Shown one piece after another: positions 27,323-36,925 of a stretch of 64,000 nucleotides of DNA (position 1 is its first letter; each line of letters opens with the position of its first letter). This DNA is from Xanthocytophaga flava. Its GTDB lineage: Bacteria > Bacteroidota > Bacteroidia > Cytophagales > 172606-1. The stretch spans positions 248,001 through 312,000 of the forward strand of contig JASJOS010000003.1 of NCBI GenBank assembly GCA_030068525.1, given 5' to 3'. The notes under the pieces are model-generated. The model saw only the letters and a list, made by a program, of their open reading frames with translations, was not told the origin of the DNA and did not search any database. Made by a program: the position numbers and the translations under genes.

Positions 27323-29275
27323 ATGTCATTGGAAAATTCATCTGACGCCTACACTTCTACCGAAATTTATACTATTTCAGGTGTAAGCTTATTTACAGAC
27401 TTCGATATCAGTCTATTCCGCTCTGGTAAACATTTTAAGCTCTATGAAAAATTAGGAGCACATATCATTACTCATAATGGCGTTCAAGGGACTTATTTTG
27501 CCGTATGGGCACCTAATGCTGAACGTGTTTCCCTGGTAGGTACATTTAATTTTTGGAACAGAACCACTCACCCACTTTATCCCCGCTGGGATGGTTCGGG
27601 TATCTGGGAAGGCTTTGTCCCCAATATAGGCCAGGGAGAGTTATATAAATATTTTATTCGCTCACATAACCAAGGGTATGAAGTAGAGAAAGGAGATCCA
27701 TTTGGATTGTTATGGGAGACGCCTCCCAATACAGCTTCTATTATCTGGGACATCAACTATCAATGGAATGATACAGAATGGTTACAGCAACGCCGTGCAA
27801 AAGCTGGACAGGTTCAGCCTTATTCGGTGTATGAAGTGCATTTGGGCTCATGGAAACGGAGCCCTGAAGAAGGTAACCGTTCATTAAGCTATCGTGAACT
27901 GGCAAATGAGCTACCAGCCTATGTGAAAGAACTTGGTTTTACACATGTCGAGTTTTTACCAGTAATGGAGCATCCATTCTATGGATCTTGGGGCTATCAG
28001 ATTACAGGATACTTTGCACCAAGCAGCCGTTATGGTACGCCTCAGGATTTTATGCACCTGATAGAATCCTTCCATCAGGCAGGCATAGGCGTAATACTTG
28101 ACTGGGTACCTTCTCATTTTCCAGAAGACCAGCATGGTCTTGCCTATTTTGATGGGACCAATCTATATGAACATGCAGATCCCCGTAAAGGCTGGCATCC
28201 CGATTGGAAAAGCCTGATATTTAATTATGGTAGAAACGAAGTAAGAGCCTTTCTCATCAGTAATGCCATTTTCTGGCTTGATAAGTACCATGCAGATGGA
28301 CTTCGGGTTGACGCAGTAGCCTCTATGCTTTATCTGGATTATTCTCGTAATCATGGTGAATGGATACCCAATCAATATGGTGGACGCGAAAACCTGGAAG
28401 CAATCTCATTGATACAAGAATTCAATACTACTGTCTATCATGAATATCCTGATGTACATACTATTGCCGAAGAGTCTACTGCTTACCCAGGCGTATCACG
28501 TCCGGTTTACACAGGAGGACTAGGATTTGGGATGAAATGGATGATGGGCTGGATGCATGACACACTCAAATACATGTCAACTGATCCTCTTTACAGACGT
28601 TATCACCAAGGGCAAATTACCTTTAGTATTATCTATGCATTCCATGAAAACTTTATGCTTCCATTGTCTCATGACGAGGTGGTACATGGTAAAAATCCAT
28701 TAATTTATAAGATGCCTGGTGATGAGTGGCAAAAGTTCGCAAACCTTAGATTATTATATGGATACATGTTTGCACACCCTGGTATGAAACTACTCTTTAT
28801 GGGAGATGAGTTTGCCCAAACAAGAGAATGGAACCACGACAGAAGTTTAGATTGGCACCTTACTCAATATGATCTTCATAAGGGAGTTATGAATGAGTTA
28901 AAACAACTCAATCACCTGTTTAAAACAGAGAAGGCATTATATGAATTATCGTTTGATACCAATGGATTTGAGTGGCTCGATTATGGAGATGCGGATAATA
29001 GTGTGATCAGCTTCTTACGAAAAGATAGTTCTGGCAAAGAAAAGATTGCAGTTATCTGCAACTTTACTCCTCAGACACATCAATCCTACCGGATAGGTGT
29101 ACCGGAAAAAGGAACCTGGGTAGAAATATTCAACAGTGATGCCAGAGAATATGCAGGCAGTGATTCATTGAATAAGCACTCTGCAACAACAGAACTTATA
29201 ATGCATCATGGAAAGCCATTTTCCATCACAATTACACTACCTCCATTAGGAGTTGTATTTTTAAAAGAACAATAA
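27323..29275 (+). CDS. glgB: 1,4-alpha-glucan branching enzyme
   Basis: This 650-residue GH13 enzyme makes the alpha-1,6 branches of glycogen. It has an N-terminal CBM48 domain (about 25-130), the (beta/alpha)8 catalytic domain with GLRVDAVASMLYLDY (nucleophile Asp330) and HTIAEEST (acid/base Glu383), the LSHDEVVHGK motif with the transition-state Asp, and a C-terminal beta-domain. It is shorter than E. coli GlgB (728 residues) because the extra N-terminal N1 domain is absent, a known variant. Neighbours with a glycan theme are DUF72 upstream and the GH57 gene downstream. Confidence 0.95.
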   Translation: MSLENSSDAYTSTEIYTISGVSLFTDFDISLFRSGKHFKLYEKLGAHIITHNGVQGTYFAVWAPNAERVSLVGTFNFWNRTTHPLYPRWDGSGIWEGFVPNIGQGELYKYFIRSHNQGYEVEKGDPFGLLWETPPNTASIIWDINYQWNDTEWLQQRRAKAGQVQPYSVYEVHLGSWKRSPEEGNRSLSYRELANELPAYVKELGFTHVEFLPVMEHPFYGSWGYQITGYFAPSSRYGTPQDFMHLIESFHQAGIGVILDWVPSHFPEDQHGLAYFDGTNLYEHADPRKGWHPDWKSLIFNYGRNEVRAFLISNAIFWLDKYHADGLRVDAVASMLYLDYSRNHGEWIPNQYGGRENLEAISLIQEFNTTVYHEYPDVHTIAEESTAYPGVSRPVYTGGLGFGMKWMMGWMHDTLKYMSTDPLYRRYHQGQITFSIIYAFHENFMLPLSHDEVVHGKNPLIYKMPGDEWQKFANLRLLYGYMFAHPGMKLLFMGDEFAQTREWNHDRSLDWHLTQYDLHKGVMNELKQLNHLFKTEKALYELSFDTNGFEWLDYGDADNSVISFLRKDSSGKEKIAVICNFTPQTHQSYRIGVPEKGTWVEIFNSDAREYAGSDSLNKHSATTELIMHHGKPFSITITLPPLGVVFLKEQ

Positions 29276-29294
29276 GCTATTCTATTACCTGTTC

Positions 29295-29336
29295 AACCAA
29301 CATTTTTCAGCATTAGCGTGCTGAAGGATGTTGGTT
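29295..29336. terminator. Bidirectional terminator overlapping the convergent gene's 3' end
   Basis: AACCAACAT...CAGCA and the complementary TGCTG...ATGTTGGTT form a long hairpin with a central asymmetry and T-rich exits on both strands. Its right arm contains the last codons and stop of the minus-strand gene ending at 29313. Confidence 0.75.
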
Positions 29337-29546
29337 TTGTGTTTCTTCTGGATTTTTACTCTCCAGTAATCGACCTTCAATTATTTCTTCTTTCAGCCGT
29401 CTCAATTGTTTACGCATAGTCCGCATGCTTAGACGATAGATCCACCATGCAGTCACATAGCCTATCAAAAAGGAGACTAGCATAAAGATCAGAAACCAGA
29501 CACTAGTCTCACTAAAAAACTCATCAAAAATATGTGGAAACTCCAT
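29313..29546 (-). CDS. Small membrane protein with basic coiled tail
   Basis: This 77-residue protein has one TM helix (about 16-38, VWFLIFMLVSFLIGYVTAWWIY) followed by a basic amphipathic helix (RLSMRTMRKQLRRLKEEI) and a polar tail. The layout resembles small LapA/YtjA-like or cell-division accessory proteins, but no family motif is clear. It lies 68 nt downstream of the OmpA-like gene on the same strand and is probably co-transcribed with it. Confidence 0.55.
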   Translation of the reverse strand: MEFPHIFDEFFSETSVWFLIFMLVSFLIGYVTAWWIYRLSMRTMRKQLRRLKEEIIEGRLLESKNPEETQNQHPSAR

Positions 29547-29614
29547 ATATACGTTTTTTGTACTATACTATAATTGCCAGAACCAACAGGAAAAATCAAA
29601 AAAATGTCAGTTTT

Positions 29615-30463
29615 TTATCTGACTTCTGAAATTCGGACAGTAAGACTCTGGCTATCTGTTTTTTTCGTGTTTATTACAGCCGTCTCAATTACAATAGGAG
29701 CAGCTACTCCTTTTGTTCTCATCAGATATGTTCGTACTGCCTGTGCCCTACTTTGTGCCTTCTTCTGTCCTCCATTTTCTTTTGTTACATAGGTAGAAAT
29801 AAATACGGAACTATTCGGATAAGCTTTCAGATATCCTTTCAGTGAATCGGTATAAATTATGAAAGGAAGCCTGGGTGTAAATACATTGCCATGGTTTTTG
29901 AAGTTGCTCTCGGCAAATGACATGTTCATAAATTCATACCGAACAACATCTTCCTTGGTATCCCTACTTAATAGAAAACGTACTGGCTCTTCAGGAGCTG
30001 TAGAAGCTTCAAGATCTGTATCTTCTACCAGAGCCGAAGTAATAATTATCTGTTTTGATTTAATCTGATAATATTGAACCAGACTATCTCGTATTAAAGC
30101 AGCTCTTGCCAAACCAAGGTTCTCATACATTCCAGCAGGTACATTCTTTTCCGAATGTGTATATCTGCCTTCTATTGTTAGTAAAAGGTAAGAGTTAGGC
30201 CTTATATATTTACTTACTTTCTGGAGGAAGAATCGGTTTGCAGCAGTGAATGACACATAATTACTCGCCAGGCTGTACATAAATTGTCCTTCTCCGCTTA
30301 TAATTTCACCCAGACGGCTAATCCGAAGACTAGCGGTTGTCCCCAATGAAGAATCTACAAATATCTCCTGTTGACACATATGTCTTATCTCACAGATGTA
30401 TATAGATCTGGCCCACACTGACCATAGTGCAAACACCACAAAACCTACTAAAAATTTAAACAT
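29615..30463 (-). CDS. Protein with two divergent OmpA-like domains
   Basis: This 282-residue exported protein has an N-terminal hydrophobic signal (about 2-20) and two segments with OmpA/MotB-like pattern. In the first (about 60-150), YLLLTIEGRYTHSEKN and ENLGLARAALIRDSLVQYY match the GHTD and RA helix positions. In the second (about 180-280), DSLKGYLKAYPNSSVFIST, SRAQAVRTYLMRTKGV and a final strand follow the same order. The GHTD and NRRV hallmark residues are lost in both, so peptidoglycan binding is doubtful. It pairs with the small membrane protein downstream. Confidence 0.55.
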   Translation of the reverse strand: MFKFLVGFVVFALWSVWARSIYICEIRHMCQQEIFVDSSLGTTASLRISRLGEIISGEGQFMYSLASNYVSFTAANRFFLQKVSKYIRPNSYLLLTIEGRYTHSEKNVPAGMYENLGLARAALIRDSLVQYYQIKSKQIIITSALVEDTDLEASTAPEEPVRFLLSRDTKEDVVRYEFMNMSFAESNFKNHGNVFTPRLPFIIYTDSLKGYLKAYPNSSVFISTYVTKENGGQKKAQSRAQAVRTYLMRTKGVAAPIVIETAVINTKKTDSQSLTVRISEVR

Positions 30464-30800
30464 ACACCCCTATTTATTACTATTTCAAGCTTGTTCAGTA
30501 TACTACGAATGTAGATGATTGAAATGGTCTAGACAATATCATATCTGATTAAATATGACTTTTTTACTACTTTCATCACAACAAAAATGCATTTAGATAT
30601 TGTTATTTTTACTATAAATGACCATATATTGACAAATGAAATCTTTACAGCATATAAGAGATAATGAGGAAGCGCCTTATTATGGTAATTTGATATAATA
30701 ACTTCACATTATAACTCTGCCAATATTTTAAATAGAATACCAGTTACTTTGCTTTCTTTATAGGACTTCTGTAAAATTAATTAAGTGAATTGTAGTATTT
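30464..30800. other. Intergenic region between divergent genes
   Basis: About 340 bp of AT-rich sequence; no ORF, RNA gene or repeat recognised. Confidence 0.4.
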
Positions 30801-33248
30801 ATGAATCACAAACAAAAATACATTTGCATACATGGACATTTTTATCAGCCACCACGTGAAAATCCCTGGCTGGAAGCAATAGAAACTCAAGATTCCGCAT
30901 TCCCTTTCCATGACTGGAATGAACGCATTACGTATGAGTGTTATGCCGCTAATACAGCCTCCCGTATACTTGGACAAGATCAGGACATTGTAGATATTAT
31001 TAATAATTACTCACGTATTAGTTTCAACTTTGGCCCTACCCTGCTTTCATGGCTGGAGCAACAAGATCTGGAGGCATACCAGGCTATTCTCCAGGCAGAC
31101 AAAGAAAGTTTAGATAATTTCTCAGGACATGGCTCGGCCCTGGCACAGGTATACAATCATATCATAATGCCTCTGGCCAATCAAGAAGACAAACGCACAC
31201 AGGTAATCTGGGGTATACGCGATTTTGAATATCGGTTTCAACGAAAACCGGAAGGAATATGGCTTGCAGAAACAGCGGTTGATACAAAAACACTAGAAAT
31301 TCTTGCTGAAAATAATATCAGATTTACCATTCTGGCACCACGCCAGGCTAAATCCGTACGAGTTATAGGTACCGAACACTGGACTGATGTATCAGGCGAT
31401 CGAATTAATCCCCGTATTCCTTATCTCTATCGTCTTCCTTCCGGAAAATCTATTGTGCTATTCTTTTATGATGGATTGGTATCCCAGGATGTGGCCTTTA
31501 AGGGATTGCTCAAAAATGGTAAACATTTTGCAGATCGTTTGGTACAGGCATTTCCTGAACATGACCAGGAGTCGGCTCAGATAGTGCATATTGCGACAGA
31601 TGGTGAAAGTTATGGCCATCATCACCGACATGGGGATATGGCACTAGCCTACTGCATGACTCATATTGAAACTCATAATCTGGCCAGAGTTACCAACTAC
31701 GGCGAATTTTTGGATAAATTTCCTCCTACACAGGAAGTCCAGATCTTCGAAAACAGCTCATGGAGCTGCGTTCATGGGGTTGAACGGTGGAGAAACAATT
31801 GTGGATGTAACTCAGGGGGAAACCCTCACTGGAATCAGGAATGGAGGGCGCCATTGCGACAAGCACTGGATTGGCTACGCGATGAATTAATTCCTTTGTA
31901 TACCAAGGCAATGGCAACCTTTGTCAAAGATCCCTGGGATATCCGAAACAAATATATTGATGTAATTCTCAACCGATCACAAGAGTCACTACACCAATTC
32001 CTCACTACCCACCTTAGCCCCAATACCAGTCAGGCAGATAAAATTCTATTTGTAAAACTGCTTGAAATGCAGCGACAGGCAATGTTGATGTATACCAGCT
32101 GTGGGTGGTTCTTTGATGAAGTCTCAGGAATTGAAACTATACAGATACTGCAATATGCCAGCCGAGCTATCCAACTGGCAGAAGAAATACAGCCTAAAAA
32201 CACGCCTTCCTTATTGGAGCAGAAATTTCTGGAAAAGCTCTTACTGGTTCCGAGTAATGTATCTGAACTTGGAAATGCAGCAGTTATCTATGAACGAAAG
32301 GTAAAACCGGCACGTCTGACAATGACCCGGGTTTGTGCTCAGCAAGCCATCATTTCTCTTTTTGAAGAAGCACCAGACCAGCAGACTGCCAGCAGCTATA
32401 TTTTTGAGAGTGAAGTATACGATCGGCTGGAAGCCGGACTTCAGAAGTTAGCACTGGGAATAACGAAAGTAATCTCTACACTAACAATGGAAGAGAGTGT
32501 GGTAAGCTTTGCGGTATTATATCTGGGCCAGCAAACCATTATTGCTCATGCACGGGAAAATATGCCTTCTGAGGAGTTTATGGAAATGCATCGGGTTGTC
32601 CGTGAGCTCTTTTCTCTTGGACATATTGGAGAAGTCATTCATTCTATGGATCAGTTTTTTGGTACGGAACTATTTTCACTTCCTTATCTCTCCAAGGATG
32701 ACCAGCACAGGGTGTTGAAAAAGATTACTCAAAACACACTGGAGTCTATCGAAAACTCATTCAGACAAATCTATGAGCATAATTATCATATGATGAATCT
32801 GATGAATACAACCGATTCATCACTACCAGGTGTATTTAAAACAACCGTTGAAGTAGTAGTACAAGCCAATTTGCGGGACTTATTTGAATCGGAGCGCCCC
32901 AATATGGATGAAATGCGAAGACTGGCTAAGGAAGTAAAACGCTGGCATATTAAACCTAATCCGGATACAGTTGGTTTTACAGCCGTAAAACGATTGAATC
33001 TCCTTATGAAAGAGTTGGAGTTGACTCCTAGTCTGGATCAGGTAAAATACCTGGCGGAGTGGATGCGAGAGTTAAAACAGTTTCCGATGACATTAGACCT
33101 CTGGATATCACAAAATATCTATTTCTTTGTTGGCAACCGTTATTATGGCGAAATGAGGGATTTGGCAAGGAAGGGAGATTTGTCAGCTCAGCGATGGATA
33201 AAATACTTTACAGAGCTGGGAGAACTTCTGGATGTTAGAATTGTCTGA
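30801..33248 (+). CDS. GH57 glycosidase with DUF3536 domain
   Basis: This 815-residue protein has the N-terminal GH57 catalytic region starting with ICIHGHFYQPPRENPWLE. The putative nucleophile is Glu157 in EGIWLAETAVD and the acid/base Asp267 in HIATDGESYGHHH, the expected GH57 positions. The remaining 500 residues correspond to the DUF3536 region usually fused to this subgroup, including a WSCVHGVERWRNNCGC segment. It lacks a signal peptide, so an intracellular alpha-glucan such as glycogen is a likely substrate, consistent with glgB 1.5 kb upstream. The exact reaction of this subgroup is not settled. Confidence 0.85.
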   Translation: MNHKQKYICIHGHFYQPPRENPWLEAIETQDSAFPFHDWNERITYECYAANTASRILGQDQDIVDIINNYSRISFNFGPTLLSWLEQQDLEAYQAILQADKESLDNFSGHGSALAQVYNHIIMPLANQEDKRTQVIWGIRDFEYRFQRKPEGIWLAETAVDTKTLEILAENNIRFTILAPRQAKSVRVIGTEHWTDVSGDRINPRIPYLYRLPSGKSIVLFFYDGLVSQDVAFKGLLKNGKHFADRLVQAFPEHDQESAQIVHIATDGESYGHHHRHGDMALAYCMTHIETHNLARVTNYGEFLDKFPPTQEVQIFENSSWSCVHGVERWRNNCGCNSGGNPHWNQEWRAPLRQALDWLRDELIPLYTKAMATFVKDPWDIRNKYIDVILNRSQESLHQFLTTHLSPNTSQADKILFVKLLEMQRQAMLMYTSCGWFFDEVSGIETIQILQYASRAIQLAEEIQPKNTPSLLEQKFLEKLLLVPSNVSELGNAAVIYERKVKPARLTMTRVCAQQAIISLFEEAPDQQTASSYIFESEVYDRLEAGLQKLALGITKVISTLTMEESVVSFAVLYLGQQTIIAHARENMPSEEFMEMHRVVRELFSLGHIGEVIHSMDQFFGTELFSLPYLSKDDQHRVLKKITQNTLESIENSFRQIYEHNYHMMNLMNTTDSSLPGVFKTTVEVVVQANLRDLFESERPNMDEMRRLAKEVKRWHIKPNPDTVGFTAVKRLNLLMKELELTPSLDQVKYLAEWMRELKQFPMTLDLWISQNIYFFVGNRYYGEMRDLARKGDLSAQRWIKYFTELGELLDVRIV

Positions 33249-33251
33249 AAC

Positions 33252-33287
33252 AAAAGAGGCCGGTCCTTTTATGAAACAGCCTCTTTT
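33252..33287. terminator. Terminator between convergent GH57 and OmpH-like genes
   Basis: AAAAGAGGC and its exact complement surround an 18-nt loop, followed on the plus strand by CATTTTATTTTTG. It lies between two convergent stop codons. Confidence 0.75.
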
Positions 33288-33291
33288 CATT

Positions 33292-33900
33292 TTATTTTTG
33301 TGTTGCCTTGTATTCTGTATTTAAGCCATCCAGCACTTCCTGTGTAATGTCAAGGTTGTTTTGTGCATACAAAATAGCACTTGCACCTTTGGTATACGCA
33401 AATACATATTTGTAAGGCTTGCCTTTAGTATATTTTTTAAGATACACAGATATCGTTTCAAGTAATTCATCTGTCTTTTGTTGCTCTTCTTTAGCCAGGT
33501 CATTGGCTAACTTTTCGCTATATTGTCTTAGTTCAGCATCTTTCATCCGAAGGTTCTGCTCAGCAGCCTGAAGCTGCTCTACGCTCATAGAATTGCCTTT
33601 TCTCTGGTAAGCAGCCACTTCATTCTGTAATGAACGTGCTCTTCCGCTTACTTCCTGCTCCATTTTCTCTCTACGGCTTTTCAGGTTATCTAATGTAGTT
33701 TTGTAGTACTCATATTTAGCCATCAGAGTATCTGTGTTTACATACGCAATTTCAGCAGCAGCGGCAGAAGAGAGGGTATCCTTCTTCAAATCTACCAAAG
33801 TAGCTCCTCCGGAAGTATCTGATTTTTTAAAGTGTAAAAAATATAAGACTGCTACCGCAACCAACAAAACAATGTTTAATCCAAGTGATAAATTTTTCAT
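33292..33900 (-). CDS. OmpH/Skp-family periplasmic chaperone
   Basis: This 202-residue protein has an N-terminal hydrophobic segment (about 5-22), then the OmpH/Skp pattern: IAYVNTDTLMAKYEYYKTT, a long charged coiled coil (about 75-150, tentacles of the jellyfish fold) and a closing YVFAYTKGASAILYAQNNLDITQEVLDGLN. Skp binds unfolded outer-membrane proteins in transit. The ATG at 33900 is preferred to an in-frame TTG two codons upstream. No bamA neighbour is present, unlike the main Bacteroidota ompH locus, so this may be a secondary copy. Confidence 0.85.
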   Translation of the reverse strand: MKNLSLGLNIVLLVAVAVLYFLHFKKSDTSGGATLVDLKKDTLSSAAAAEIAYVNTDTLMAKYEYYKTTLDNLKSRREKMEQEVSGRARSLQNEVAAYQRKGNSMSVEQLQAAEQNLRMKDAELRQYSEKLANDLAKEEQQKTDELLETISVYLKKYTKGKPYKYVFAYTKGASAILYAQNNLDITQEVLDGLNTEYKATQK

Positions 33901-34048
33901 GAGCAATATTTTTTAGAATAGTGTAGTATCTGCATGCAAATGCACTACAGGAAAGAAATAAAGGTTAAAACTGTTCAAAGATAAAGAGACAAACTCAAAT
34001 ATCAGAATTTGAATAGACGAACTCGTTGAGGAACTTATTTATAAGGTA

Positions 34049-34711
34049 TTATTTTATATCCAGTGGCTGTGCCAGCTTGTTTTTGGGGAATAAAACATTC
34101 CATATCCCAATAGGTTCATTCAATGTATAGTTTGCCAGGCTATCTATAGAGGGATAGGAAGCTCTTAATGCTTCAAAATCTTTTCTGCTTAGTTCTTTCC
34201 CAACTGCACCATGACACTGAAGACAGGTTGCACTAGCTAAGGTTATAGGCTGTGAATATAGCATATATATATTGTCTTCCTGCTGTACGTTTGCTTCCAT
34301 TGGCAGTTTTTTCTCTGCATTATAACGATAGGCATCCCACACTTGCAGAGCAGTTTTGCTTATAGCTAGTTTTTCCGGACTATTTCGTAGGGCTAACCGT
34401 TGAATAGAGATACCATATTGTTTTTTCAAAGAATCTACTCCAAGAGACCGAACATTACAAACAGAACTCCATTCGACAAGATTCTTTTTGTCAGAGAACC
34501 TTTCTAATTGGTTTAGCAACCGCTTATCTAACCAATCTGCTGTCTTTTTACCTTCCCGAAAAGTATTTTCTGTCAGCTGAATAGGTGTGATGTGCATTAC
34601 CTTCCGGCTTTTCATCTCTTCCGCAATTTTTTTATTATCCAGTTTGGTTCCGGTGTTACAAGCTACCAAACCAACACAAAAACCCACAAAGATCCCACAG
34701 ATATACTTCAT
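34049..34711 (-). CDS. c-type haem lipoprotein, DUF3365 (Tll0287-like)
   Basis: This 220-residue protein starts at MKYICG (34711), where a lipoprotein signal with lipobox GLVAC (Cys18) begins; the longer frame to 34912 overlaps the upstream gene and is unlikely. The body matches DUF3365/Tll0287-like haem sensors: NPEKL-type strand region (LRNSPEKLAISKTALQVWDAY), LYSQPITLASATCLQCHG with the haem-binding CxxCH at 163-167, and a final NEPIGIWNVLFP. The covalent haem suggests a periplasmic redox or gas sensor. It lies 128 nt downstream of the HAMP-GAF protein with a terminator between, and could feed signals to it. Confidence 0.8.
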   Translation of the reverse strand: MKYICGIFVGFCVGLVACNTGTKLDNKKIAEEMKSRKVMHITPIQLTENTFREGKKTADWLDKRLLNQLERFSDKKNLVEWSSVCNVRSLGVDSLKKQYGISIQRLALRNSPEKLAISKTALQVWDAYRYNAEKKLPMEANVQQEDNIYMLYSQPITLASATCLQCHGAVGKELSRKDFEALRASYPSIDSLANYTLNEPIGIWNVLFPKNKLAQPLDIK

Positions 34712-34792
34712 ATACATGATCAGTTTAACAAATAAATAGACTGCAAAATTAGTATGTTTCTCAATCATGTGTATGAATATATAAAAACAAAA

Positions 34793-34818
34793 AAAGCGTG
34801 AGATAACTCCCACGCTTT
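34793..34818 (-). terminator. Rho-independent terminator after the HAMP-GAF gene
   Basis: On the minus strand AAAGCGTG and CACGCTTT arms enclose a 10-nt loop and lead into TTTTGTTTTTAT. Confidence 0.8.
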
Positions 34819-34838
34819 CAGTATTGGTATATAGAATT

Positions 34839-36485
34839 CTATCTTCTTTGTATTTCAGTTTTAAGCGACTGAACCTCTGCCAGTAATTCTTCTTCACGTT
34901 GAGCTGATTCATGTTGTTTCCGCTCCATTTCTTCCTGAGTAGCCATAAGTTCTTCCATATTCTGGCGCATCTCCTCTTCCTGGCTACGCATTTGCTCAGT
35001 AAGGATAGTTGATTCCTGAAGAAGCTTTTGTGTACGAATATTTACTTTGGCTGATGAAAGTGTTGAAGCAATGCTTTCTGCCATTTTCTCAATAAACTCA
35101 ATTTCAAAATCAGCAAAATCATTGAATGATGCGATCTCCAATACTCCATATACCTGATCATTTACTTTCAGCGGCACAATCAGAATACTACGAGGATTAG
35201 CTTCTCCAAGACCTGAAGTAATGGTAATATAATTTGTAGGAACTTCTGTCATATACACATACTCGGCTTCCTGCCAAACTTGTCCTGCTAAACCTTCTCC
35301 TGGATAAATCTTCTGCTCAAGATATTTCTTTTTATCCCAGGCGTAACATGCTTTCAGTTCCAGATAAGGTTCCACACCCTGAATTTCGTCATTAATAATA
35401 TAAAGACCACCCTGATTCGCATTTGTATATTTTACCAAACCAGACATAATCTGATCACACAACTCATCCAGGTCAGACGTATTTTTACGTAATACATCTC
35501 CAAATTTAGCCAAACCTTCTGTGGCCCAGTTACGACGCTTATCTTCTTCAGCTACACGTTTCAGGTTATCTCTCATGTTAATCAAAGAGTTACCTAGTAC
35601 GTCCTTGTCACTCAACGGTTGATGTTCTACTTTATAATTACCTTTTCCTATATTTTCCGCGAACAATGAAGTTTCTCTCAGACCATTTGCCAGCTTTTCT
35701 ACGGCATCAGCCATTTCGCCCACTTCATCACGATTAAATTTGCGATTTTGCTTATCAGGAAGTTCACCTAAGCTAAGTTTTTGTATAATCCCTCGTACAT
35801 AATTGATAGGAAGTACTATATCACGGCTTAATACAATTGTTGCAATTATAGCAAAAAGAATAACGATCAGAGCTGAAATCATCACTACCTGTCTTACAGA
35901 AGAGAAGTTTCCTAATAAGTCTTCATCTGACAATACAGCTTCTTTCCCCTTATCAACAATAACCCGATTCAGCATCTCAAGTGCTTTCTGAGAGATTGGT
36001 AATACTTCTGTTTCAAGAATTGTGGTTGCATTAAATTTAACAATACCGCCATCTTTCTCGTAATCTTCGAAATCAGCCAAATCTGTCATGATTTGCTTTT
36101 CTTTTATCTCAACCGTATCGTATTGAGCTAATACACTATCAACCAAACCCTGCTGAGCTTTAGGCCAATGCTTTTTCAGAGCGTTAATACTTTCTTTTAC
36201 TTTCGGATAGGCTGTTGCCTGCAACTGTTTCAGTGCATCCTTATCTTCCTGGTTACTTTGCTGATAAATCCAGTTAGTAATGTATCCTTTGGAACTGATA
36301 ATAACATTCCGCAAATCTCTTAATGCCAACGTTGAAGGATCAGCTACTTCAATATTATGTTGAATAATAGAAGCGCTTTTGTTTAATGTCCAAAGACTGA
36401 TCACTGCATTGACAACAAACATGATTGTAAGCAGTGAGAACCCTCCAATTAACTTTTTCCGAATAGACAAATCTCTAATATTCAT
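34839..36485 (-). CDS. HAMP-GAF sensor protein with conserved coiled-coil tail
   Basis: This 548-residue membrane protein has TM1 (about 12-32), a four-helix-bundle-like periplasmic domain (about 33-195), TM2 (about 200-220), HAMP (about 221-310) and a GAF domain (about 335-480). The coiled-coil tail (about 485-548) contains EEEMRQNMEEL and ATQEEMERK. There is no kinase, cyclase or methyl-accepting signalling tip, so the output is unknown. The GAF-plus-tail half is closely related to the protein at 60449-62170. The upstream c-haem lipoprotein gene order suggests joint sensing. Confidence 0.85.
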   Translation of the reverse strand: MNIRDLSIRKKLIGGFSLLTIMFVVNAVISLWTLNKSASIIQHNIEVADPSTLALRDLRNVIISSKGYITNWIYQQSNQEDKDALKQLQATAYPKVKESINALKKHWPKAQQGLVDSVLAQYDTVEIKEKQIMTDLADFEDYEKDGGIVKFNATTILETEVLPISQKALEMLNRVIVDKGKEAVLSDEDLLGNFSSVRQVVMISALIVILFAIIATIVLSRDIVLPINYVRGIIQKLSLGELPDKQNRKFNRDEVGEMADAVEKLANGLRETSLFAENIGKGNYKVEHQPLSDKDVLGNSLINMRDNLKRVAEEDKRRNWATEGLAKFGDVLRKNTSDLDELCDQIMSGLVKYTNANQGGLYIINDEIQGVEPYLELKACYAWDKKKYLEQKIYPGEGLAGQVWQEAEYVYMTEVPTNYITITSGLGEANPRSILIVPLKVNDQVYGVLEIASFNDFADFEIEFIEKMAESIASTLSSAKVNIRTQKLLQESTILTEQMRSQEEEMRQNMEELMATQEEMERKQHESAQREEELLAEVQSLKTEIQRR

Positions 36486-36925
36486 GACAGACTGAAACAG
36501 TTGATTTTAATATTATATAGCTCATAATTTTCTTTCCTATCCGAAATATCATTATTATTTAGATAATAGTAATCTGTCCTTACAATCAGACGTTTTGAAA
36601 CGTGTAAGTTTGCCTTATCAATATCATCAAAAAGTGAAACGCCTCTCTTATTGTATGCTAAAACAAACAAACTCAGCTTATTAAAAAGTAAATTCTTAAC
36701 TCCTGCTAATCGCACCTCTCAAAGTTAGCAACCGGCACTGATCAATATAAATCACTGAAAAACAAGCCACTACACACAAATAAAAAAACAGGTAAGCTAT
36801 ATCAGAATAACTTACCTGTTTTAAAAAGAAGAAGTTTCTTACACGGAAAACTTTTTTGCTACTGTTAACGACTGTTTCAAACTATAAGAAAAATATCATC
36901 CATAGAAAGGATACAGTTTTGAAAA
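36486..36925. other. Intergenic region between lpdA and the HAMP-GAF gene
   Basis: About 440 bp. It contains a minus-strand TAACTTTG box at 36720-36727 (candidate -7 element for the HAMP-GAF gene, leader about 230 nt) and the lpdA terminator at 36785-36822. A 77-codon GTG-started frame here has no coding features. Confidence 0.4.
36785..36822 (-). terminator. Rho-independent terminator after lpdA
   Basis: Twelve-base perfect arms (AAAACAGGTAAG and complement) with a 14-nt loop, followed on the minus strand by TTTATTTGTG. Confidence 0.85.

Noticed and set aside
34014..34050. Possible third copy of the inverted-repeat element (ACTCGTTGAG)
   Set aside because: Only about nine bases match and no other shared block or terminal repeat is present.
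34712..34912. N-terminal extension of the c-haem lipoprotein
   Set aside because: It overlaps the 3' end of the upstream gene and a terminator, and the lipoprotein signal starts at 34711.
36482..36715. 77-codon minus-strand frame overlapping the start of the HAMP-GAF gene
   Set aside because: GTG start, no recognisable features; it lies in the probable leader of the sensor gene.
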